A DNA stretch of 64,000 nucleotides from Tetradesmus obliquus (Eukaryota; Chlorophyta; Chlorophyceae; Sphaeropleales; Scenedesmaceae): positions 1,336,501 to 1,400,500 of the forward strand of contig CP126192.1 of assembly GCA_030272155.1 (NCBI GenBank). Direction: 5' to 3'. How positions within the stretch are numbered: position 1 is the first letter of the stretch; each line of letters begins with the position of its first letter. The notes beneath the pieces were generated by a model, which had not been told where the DNA came from, ran no database searches, and saw only the letters and a list, made by a program, of their open reading frames with translations. The position numbers and the translations under genes are program-made. This document shows positions 60,146-64,000 of this stretch, one piece after another.

Positions 60146-63100
60146 TTGCTTGCTTTAATGGTTGCTTGCCGAGGTAGGTCACTCGCCAGTTTGAGCCACC
60201 CTGTCGCACATGATGTTGCAGTGACACATGCTTTCTCTCATGTCACCTACATCCAGCATTGTCTGGCCGCAAAGCACAGCCTTCAGCAGTTTGGTGCTCC
60301 ACGTTGCACTGCCACTCCCTGCAGACCAGCACCTTGCATCAATGGATGCGGCAGCGATCCAGGCAGCTGCAGCGCTGCTCGGCAGCAGCAACAGCAGGGC
60401 AGCCAAGAAGATCTTTGTCATCAGCGACGGATACGGCACAAGCGGCCTGGCCCTGGCAGCAGCGCTGCAGCAGGCAGAGCAGGCTGGCGTGGAGGTGGTG
60501 GGCCTCAGCGTGGGCTTTGACCGCAGCCACGTGCCCATGTGTTACCAGCGCTGGGCTACAGCAAAGCTGCCGAGTGCGCTGCCAGACGCGCTGCAGGCGC
60601 TGTACGCAGCAGATGACATGGCTGCAGCCAGCAGCGGCAGTGCGGCTGCTGCAGCAGGCGAGGACTGGACGGAGCTCATGCCTGTGATGTCTGGCGCAGC
60701 TGCCACTGTGGAGGAGGTGCTGCAGCAGCAGAGCAGCGTGTTTGGCGACCTGGTGAAGCAGCTGGGCCAGCACAAGGAGGCCAAGCTGATCCATGCGCAG
60801 CCCGATGAGATGAGCGTGGACGTGTGCTTCTGCATTGACGTCACCGGCAGCATGAGCGGCTGGATCGAGGCCTGCAAGGCGCAGATCCAGGCCATTGCGG
60901 ACGGCCTGCTGCCCAAGATCCAGGATAAGTGCAAGGACATCGACGTGCGCGTGCGCTGGGGCGTGGTGGCGTACAGGGACGTGGGCGATGCGCAGCAGCT
61001 GCAGGAGCTGCCCTTCACGGAGGACAGCAAGGAGCTGGTGGCCATGGTGAGCGGGGCTGGGGGTGGCATTAACATTGGAGCTTGTGCTGTGCAGCTTTGC
61101 ATGTGCAGGTATGTGGTCGCTGCTGGCTGCGGCGTTGGCATTTATCTGCCACCAGCTTTGGTGATCGTCATGACGCATCAGTTTCAGTCTCCAGTTGCCT
61201 GATGTGTGCTGCCATGTGCTATCAATTGCTAGCGTGTCAGCGTGCAAGCACTTGTGCGCTGCACACGTAGGTGGCATGACCATGCTCTGACATAACGCGC
61301 TGTTGCCTGTGCTCTGCGCCCTCTCTGTGGCCGCCTACTACCCGCAGGTGAAGAAGCTGCAGGCGCAGGGTGGCGGCGATGAGCCGGAGGACATGATGGC
61401 TGCGCTGTCTGCTGCTGCGCAGCTGCAGTGGCAGGCCAAGGCGCGCTTCCTGGTGCTGATCGCAGACTCGCCAGCGCACGGCAGGTGAGGCAGCTCGCAT
61501 TGTACAAAGCAGGTTGTGTGGGTGCATCCGGTGTGTGCGCAAGGTTCCACTTTCAGCTACCCTAATGTGGTGTGCGGAGGTGTGGCGCCTGTGGCTGGTT
61601 GACGCAATTGCAGGAGGCCTGCCTGCAGTGCCTGTTGAATCCACCTTCCACTGCTGATTTCAATGGGCTATTGGTTGTTGTGCTTAAGCGTTGCGCGGTT
61701 GGTTTAAAAACATGCCACACAGGTTTCCTTTTCAAGAAGGCTAATGCTTTCTACCTTGACTGCTGTCACTCCCTCATGCACCACCCCAGGGACTGCAATG
61801 ACGACCCCAAGGACGCACACCCGGGAGGCAGCCCCCGGCCTGGCTGCGATGTGTGCAGCGTGATGCAGCAGCTGCGCAAGCAGCACGTTGACCTGCTGGT
61901 CATGCCAGTCAAGGTGAGCTTGCATGCACATAATGTGGGGGGGGGGTCTAGGACCCGCACATATGTACATCTGTCTCTTCAGATGCATACATGCTGCTTG
62001 TGCATCGCACCAGGCTGCACTTGTACTTGTTCCTGACCAGTTGGTGGCAGCAACAACTAAGTGTTTGTGCCTGACTCGCATCCTGCTGTTTTGCAACTGC
62101 GCACATGAACCTGACTGTATTTCACCTTCGTGTCCCTGCGTGCCATTGGTTGCAGGCCCATAAACTAGACAAGACTGCAGCCGCCATGCGCAAGCACTAT
62201 GACTGCCCAGCTGAGGACCGCAAGCTGTCCTGCGAGCCGCTGTTTGACAGCAGCAAGCAGCCTGCACATGCCTTCCACTTTGTGTTCTGCCTGGACTCAT
62301 CTGGCTCAATGAGCGGCAGGTGAGCGGCGGTGTCAATGGCGCTGCTGTAGTACCACCGGCATGACATGTGGAAGCTTGACGCTGATGATGTAAACAAGAC
62401 CAAATGCGGCAGCAAATGCTGTGAAGTCCTCAACCAAGTGCTGTTTCAGACCTGACTGATTGATCGACTGCTGAGAGAAAGAACAAAGACGAAGGCAGCC
62501 TGTCACATACAGCAATTGCGCGCAAAAGCTGGTTGGTAAAAATAACTCACTGACTTGCTTGCGTACGGCTGCCACTAACGCAGGCCATGGCAGGAGCTGC
62601 TCACTGCCTACCAGCAGCTGCTGACACGCCGCACCAGCGACCAGTGCGCAGGCGATTACGTGTCAGTGGTTACCTTTGATTCCTTGCCTACGGTTGCCAT
62701 TCAGCTGCAGCAGCTGACTTCAGCTCCTCAGAGCTTCAGTTACAGCGGTGGCGGCACCTGCTTCACGCCAGCGCTGCAGCGGTGCGACAGCTTGCTGGCT
62801 GCGACACCTGCTGGCCTCACACCCATCCTGGTGTTCATGTCGGATGGTGATGACGGTGGCGGCAGTCCAGTCAGCGTCATGCAGCAGCTGCATGCCAAGT
62901 ACAGCAGCAGGAACCTGCAGGTGCACACCATCGCATTTGGGCAGTCATACAGCAGAGGCACCCCGCTGCTGCAGCAGATGGCCACGGCAGCTGGCGGGCA
63001 GTTCCATGCTGCTGCTGGCGGCATGCAGCTGAGCCAGGTGTTTGTGCAGATTGCTGCAGAGTGCACGGCAGTAGATGGGCTGGTGAAGAGGTTCAGTGAG

Positions 63101-63148
63101 ATCCTGGGTGACATGATCACCGTGAAGGTCATGGTGGACTATCTGTAG
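19254..63148 (+). CDS. Giant midasin-like AAA+ protein with ASH-like domains, repeat and four vWA domains
   Basis: Thirty-five exons: 19254-19397, 19696-23175, 23552-23872, 24162-25134, 25397-26139, 26345-26599, 26859-27039, 27261-27382, 27713-28379, 28711-30033, 30396-30673, 31067-32076, 32400-33175, 33436-33605, 33922-33958, 34198-34688, 34998-35780, 36033-38840, 39145-40583, 40960-41503, 41780-43042, 43328-44347, 44822-45013, 45325-46728, 47130-48507, 48820-56037, 56317-56396, 56669-57442, 57761-58576, 58811-59939, 60325-61046, 61348-61484, 61790-61913, 62156-62319, 62584-63148. Every junction is GT-AG and keeps phase. The sum is 33,531 nt, or 11,176 residues. Least certain are the start (ATG 19254, context CAAACCATG) and the exon ending at 45013. 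AAA modules occupy about residues 1090-3760, the linker to 6340, Ig-like folds about 6970-7620, the repeat 8594-9354 and vWA domains 10080-11176. The family's known role (midasin) is ATP-driven remodelling in ribosome assembly, with a MIDAS domain gripping the substrate. Whether this protein does that is unknown. No signal peptide or membrane segment is seen. Confidence 0.82.
22800..23872 (+). other. AAA+ module 1 (complete)
   Basis: Walker A is LLLEGPTGVGKS (about residue 1100). Walker B is WLLLDELNLAPDDVLQ (about 1185), in the midasin/dynein style where Asp-Glu-Leu-Asn-Leu-Ala is typical. Sensor 1 is FRLFATQNP and the arginine-finger helix is SAALVNRF. An intron falls exactly between QALDTG and VITLHNP. 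This module should bind and hydrolyse ATP. Confidence 0.9.
24960..25830 (+). other. AAA+ module 2 (Walker B degenerate)
   Basis: Walker A is LLVVGRDGSGKSE. The following strand is FNLTPETEPSALVGQFV across a phase-1 intron. Walker B reads WLCLDGLGEAE: the aspartate is kept but the catalytic glutamate is replaced by Gly. Sensor-like FRFLATMTPP and finger-like ALYNRL are present. It is likely to bind ATP but not hydrolyse it. Confidence 0.88.
26440..27790 (+). other. AAA+ module 3 (complete)
   Basis: Walker A is VLLEGPAAVGKTS. The strand ERVNNTESTDLQDYIGSY follows across an intron. Walker B is WLLLDELNLADPAVL, sensor 1 is LRIFATQNS and the finger helix is PLSIRSRFLEV. All catalytic residues appear intact. 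The module is spread over four short exons. Confidence 0.9.
28230..31200 (+). other. AAA+ module 4 (degenerate, with a large acidic insert)
   Basis: The P-loop is altered (VMLLGPTCFKSKL). Walker B reads SLLLLEDFDGPSQ, with Asp and Glu effectively swapped. Between the strand VHLSPETEGCALIGQI and Walker B lies an insert of about 430 residues (28780-30430), rich in Asp, Ala, Gln and Ser. The finger helix SPATRSRFTTI is kept. This module is probably structural rather than catalytic. Confidence 0.85.
30191..30262. repeat. 29-bp direct repeat in an intron
   Basis: The same 29 bases (starting CGTGCCTCGACCCAGG) occur at 30191-30219 and 30234-30262. A partial third copy lies between them. They lie in the intron 30034-30395 of the giant gene. 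Confidence 0.85.
31720..32640 (+). other. AAA+ module 5 (active-looking, altered finger)
   Basis: Walker A is LLLEGPPGIGKTA and Walker B is WLLLDEINLAPPEVL. Sensor 1 is TRIFATMNPASVGGGR, which is very close to midasin. Where midasins usually have an Arg finger (N-R-F), this reads SVRNLF, so the finger arginine seems lost. Confidence 0.9.
33440..35330 (+). other. AAA+ module 6 (Walker B Glu replaced by Asn)
   Basis: Walker A is VVLLEGQTCSGKTQ. The next strand (LVVINLTAET) is carried by a 37-nt microexon. Walker B reads WVLLDNFNTAPPEVME, with Asn in place of the catalytic Glu. Sensor 1 is FRLFGTCNPG and the finger helix is SALLNRVIRI. About 165 residues rich in Leu/Gln are inserted before Walker B. 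Confidence 0.88.
33922..33958 (+). other. 37-nt microexon of the giant gene
   Basis: Acceptor TTGCCGCAG|AGG and donor ACAG|GTAAGA flank 37 nt encoding RQLVVINLTAET plus one base. It restores phase between its neighbours and supplies the conserved strand after the P-loop helix of AAA 6. Confidence 0.85.
37018..37092 (+). other. Basic patch, possible nuclear localisation signal
   Basis: The linker contains the run RIKKKQKAQRKQQKRQQKQ within a few turns of helix. It looks like a nuclear or nucleolar targeting or RNA-binding patch. This is inference from composition only. Confidence 0.5.
44435..44536. repeat. Four tandem copies of a 26-bp unit in an intron
   Basis: Copies start at 44435, 44461, 44487 and 44513, the last slightly short. 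Each contains TTGAG/TTGAA ... CTCAA arms that can pair (TTGAGGCGCAGCTCAA). They lie in the intron 44348-44821 of the giant gene. Confidence 0.9.
45260..45316. repeat. (CTG)19 perfect repeat beside a splice acceptor
   Basis: Nineteen uninterrupted CTG units follow a short GCC run. They end 8 nt before the acceptor CACCAG|GTG at 45325. The tract would act as the pyrimidine-rich part of the intron. If the acceptor were upstream, it would instead code for poly-Ala. Confidence 0.9.
45400..45945 (+). other. Unrecognised beta-rich domain in the giant protein
   Basis: About 180 residues with alternating hydrophobic strands, more Trp/Phe/Tyr and far less Gln/Ala than the flanks (NFVWHDLSSADKEQFKGF, MTAWFFGEP, ITFDVAAVPYRSSITFGSG). 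It looks like a folded domain. I do not recognise the family. Confidence 0.55.
47640..49880 (+). other. ASH/HYDIN-like immunoglobulin folds
   Basis: Repeated strand patterns of the type x-V-D-F-G-x-x ... R-x-L-x-x-x-N are visible: VAVDFGAQLTGTEPQERHLR then IINAAS; AAIDFGVVPCYKPAVRHVLR then VSNNTG; REFIISNAGSLPLEVDF; VYLQQLQLGATAAGQLSIRN then TGNAT. Roughly four to six domains fit across exons 47130-48507 and 48820 onward. ASH domains occur in ciliary, centrosomal and trafficking proteins and serve as binding platforms. Confidence 0.65.
52800..55090 (+). repeat. Gly/Ala/Ser tandem repeat, coding
   Basis: About 760 residues made of a degenerate unit near 24 residues (72 nt), of the form GSSDAASAGSSGSQGSAGAA with two to four extra AG pairs. 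It reads through one open exon with no stop. Shorter nested repeats occur, e.g. three copies of a 24-nt unit around 54030-54105, and the end is nearly pure Gly/Ala (GSGGAAGTG). The composition is silk- or collagen-like and should be flexible. Confidence 0.92.
55500..55620 (+). other. Basic Arg-rich segment after the repeat
   Basis: After the Gly/Ala repeat the sequence becomes basic (RRVRAATGSHVRATTRAAIR) for about 35 residues. It may be a second nucleic-acid or phosphate-binding patch. Confidence 0.4.
56317..56396 (+). other. 80-nt exon linking the repeat exon to the vWA half
   Basis: The exon lies between CCTGCCAG| and ATGCAG|GTGGGC. It is the only candidate I found in the 56038-56668 gap that corrects the phase (+1 in, 0 out). 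It encodes GFSSACRLIQGRSTHAVAVA and continues to EMVMQ. This exon ties the AAA half and the vWA half into one frame. Confidence 0.75.
58130..58890 (+). other. von Willebrand A domain 1
   Basis: The MIDAS motif FEVAVLLDNSGSMS (about residue 10090) is followed by RFAVVRFGRG, the metal-site Thr region FDEGTYP and LVLALVDGLTQE across an intron into IKLAVLNLYD. Style and order resemble the midasin MIDAS domain. Confidence 0.88.
59700..60620 (+). other. von Willebrand A domain 2
   Basis: The MIDAS motif is YQVALLLDVSQSMQ (about residue 10540). Then come DFVVMTFGAAP, a phase-1 intron holding a GCGT array, and KKIFVISDGYGT with VEVVGLSVGFD. Asp-x-Ser-x-Ser is kept. Confidence 0.88.
60068..60145. repeat. 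(GCGT)n tetranucleotide array in an intron
   Basis: About 19 units of GCGT without interruption in the intron 59940-60324. Alternating purine-pyrimidine over 78 nt can adopt Z-DNA. It is expected to be length-polymorphic. Confidence 0.92.
60800..61913 (+). other. von Willebrand A domain 3 (alpha-kinase type)
   Basis: The MIDAS motif is VDVCFCIDVTGSMSGWIEAC (about residue 10777). Then come VRWGVVAYRDVGD, the diagnostic GGGDEPEDMMAALSAA and LVLIADSPAHGR, and DVCSVMQQLRKQHVDLLVMP. This pattern matches vWA domains attached to alpha-kinases (vwkA type) rather than midasin, so its origin differs from domains 1 and 2. It is split over three exons. Confidence 0.88.
62250..63148 (+). other. von Willebrand A domain 4 (C-terminal)
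   Basis: The MIDAS motif is FHFVFCLDSSGSMSGR (about residue 10979), interrupted by a phase-2 intron. Then come DYVSVVTFDS, the metal-site Thr in GGTCFTPAL and PILVFMSDGDDG, and QVHTIAFGQS. It has all three MIDAS elements. The protein ends 60 residues later at TAG (63146). Confidence 0.92.
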
Positions 63149-63578
63149 CGTGAGCAGTGTATTGGTGTGCAGAGCAGCGGGGATGGAGCAGGGATGGGAC
63201 TGACCCGCTTATGGCTGATTCTACACATGTCACATGTGACATGTAGGAGAAGTGGCGGAAAAGGATAATTTGCCGTTTGTGTACAGTTGTAGTTGTCTGT
63301 GAATGTAAAGTTGTAACATGCGTTGTGCTGATCACGGTGCAAACTGTTAACATGCGGGTTCACGGCGCGAATAACTAATTCGAAATGGTCAGAAAGGTCG
63401 CTAGTTTTGCTACTCATGGCAATACTGCTGCTGAGCAGTGCCACCTTTGGGCTGTCCCATGCAACATAGCCCTGCCCCGCGGCACACTTGCGCAGTTGTC
63501 ACAGCAATTGCCGCCTAGCACCCCAAACGCCGCCACAGCGCCGCTGCTGCTGCTGACGAGCTAGCCGTAGCTCCACCA
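63149..63578. other. Convergent 3' intergenic gap
   Basis: It holds the 3' UTR of the giant gene and the 3' end of the minus-strand gene at 63579. No coding sequence is evident. Confidence 0.55.
63304..63316 (+). terminator. TGTAA poly(A) signals of the giant gene
   Basis: TGTAA occurs at 63304-63308 and 63312-63316, about 155-165 nt after the stop codon. This is a typical chlorophyte spacing for a poly(A) signal. Confidence 0.6.
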
Positions 63579-63815
63579 CTACCGCGCAGCAGCCAGCTGG
63601 TGTCCCGCCAGGCGCTGCCAGTAGCCGTTGGCGTCCAGGCAGCCCAGCAGCGCCTCCAGGTCGTCGGCATCACCCAGGGTGGTGCTGCGCATTTTTAAAA
63701 TGCGCAGCAGGTAGCCCACGTCGCCCCGCCAATCGCCAGATACGGCGGCCAGCCGCGCCCGCAGCCCGCACAGCTCCAGCCAGCTGCGCTGCGCTTCAGC
63801 CGGCTCCAGCCCGGG
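63579..63815 (-). CDS. Last exon of an unidentified minus-strand gene, partial
   Basis: A 79-codon reading frame (with stop TAG at 63579-63581) follows a good acceptor (TTGCTGCAG|CCC) in phase 0. It encodes a Leu/Arg-rich helical C-terminus (EAQRSWLELCGLRARL ... DVGYLLRILKMR ... GYWQRLAGHQLAAAR). The remaining exons lie to the right, outside the window. The 63816-64000 stretch would be its intron. The family is not recognised. Confidence 0.6.
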   Translation of the reverse strand, partial: PGLEPAEAQRSWLELCGLRARLAAVSGDWRGDVGYLLRILKMRSTTLGDADDLEALLGCLDANGYWQRLAGHQLAAAR

Positions 63816-64000
63816 CTGCAGCAAACAGCAAGGCACACACTCAACATCAGGCACTGTGACATGAACTTTGTTCCGCGTTAGCAACCATGGGACGCAAGGC
63901 TGCCGCAGATGAGCACCAGCAGGAGCCTAACGAAGCCGATCCCAATCCCAACCCTGAGAGCGGCTTGCTGCCTGGCAGGCTGTGAACACACATACACATG

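Noticed and set aside
59925-60227. Frame with ARTHARTH repeats on the minus strand and RACVRACV on the plus strand
   Set aside because: It is translation of the intronic GCGT array.
19254-63148. Dynein heavy chain or RNF213 as the identity of the giant gene
   Set aside because: There is no microtubule-binding stalk or RING finger. The Asp-Glu-Leu-Asn-Leu-Ala Walker B style and C-terminal MIDAS domains point to the midasin branch.
63887-63985. Short plus-strand frame with a good ATG context (MGRKAADEHQQEPNEADPNP)
   Set aside because: It is only 32 residues, lies in the presumed intron of the minus-strand gene, and has no supporting exon inside the window.

Overview
The window is nuclear DNA of a green alga. 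The signs are GC-rich, CAG/CTG-rich coding sequence with long poly-Gln, poly-Ser and poly-Ala runs, many short GT-AG introns, the standard code with all three stops in use, and TGTAA boxes (the usual chlorophyte poly(A) signal) after several stop codons. The low-complexity style fits Chlorophyceae, perhaps Sphaeropleales, but that placement is inference. I saw no rRNA, tRNA, CRISPR array, insertion sequence or bacterial operon. Gene models were assembled by hand from reading frames, splice sites and intron phase.

Layout. At 82-647 (minus) are two exons of a Cys-rich protein that runs off the left edge. At 3451-5610 (minus) is a six-exon, 307-residue Lys-rich protein with an HMG-box-like segment. 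At 6628-8636 (plus) is a two-exon leucine-rich-repeat protein with an F-box-like start. At 9850-15935 (minus) is a ten-exon homologue of the ChAPs family (fungal Bch1/Bud7, exomer cargo adaptors of the trans-Golgi), convergent with the LRR gene. From 15936 to about 18.7 kb no gene is recognisable. At 63579-63815 (minus) is the last exon of a gene entering from the right.

The main content is one gene on the plus strand from about 19.25 kb (or 18.67 kb if a doubtful first exon belongs) to 63148. I place 35 exons whose intron phases agree at every junction, giving about 11,176 residues. In order the protein has a Gln/Ala-rich helical N-terminal region, six midasin/dynein-type AAA+ modules, a long helical linker with a strongly basic patch, a beta-rich domain, a run of ASH/HYDIN-like Ig folds, a roughly 760-residue Gly/Ala/Ser tandem repeat, and four C-terminal von Willebrand A domains with MIDAS motifs. 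The AAA modules alternate: 1, 3 and 5 keep the Walker B Asp-Glu, while 2, 4 and 6 lack it. The plan is midasin-like (AAA ring, linker, MIDAS domain) but more than twice midasin's size, with ASH domains, a silk-like repeat and three extra vWA domains. This is the best candidate in the window for an undescribed system.

The genes do not form an operon. The LRR/HMG pair and the ChAPs/giant pair are divergent and may share promoter regions.
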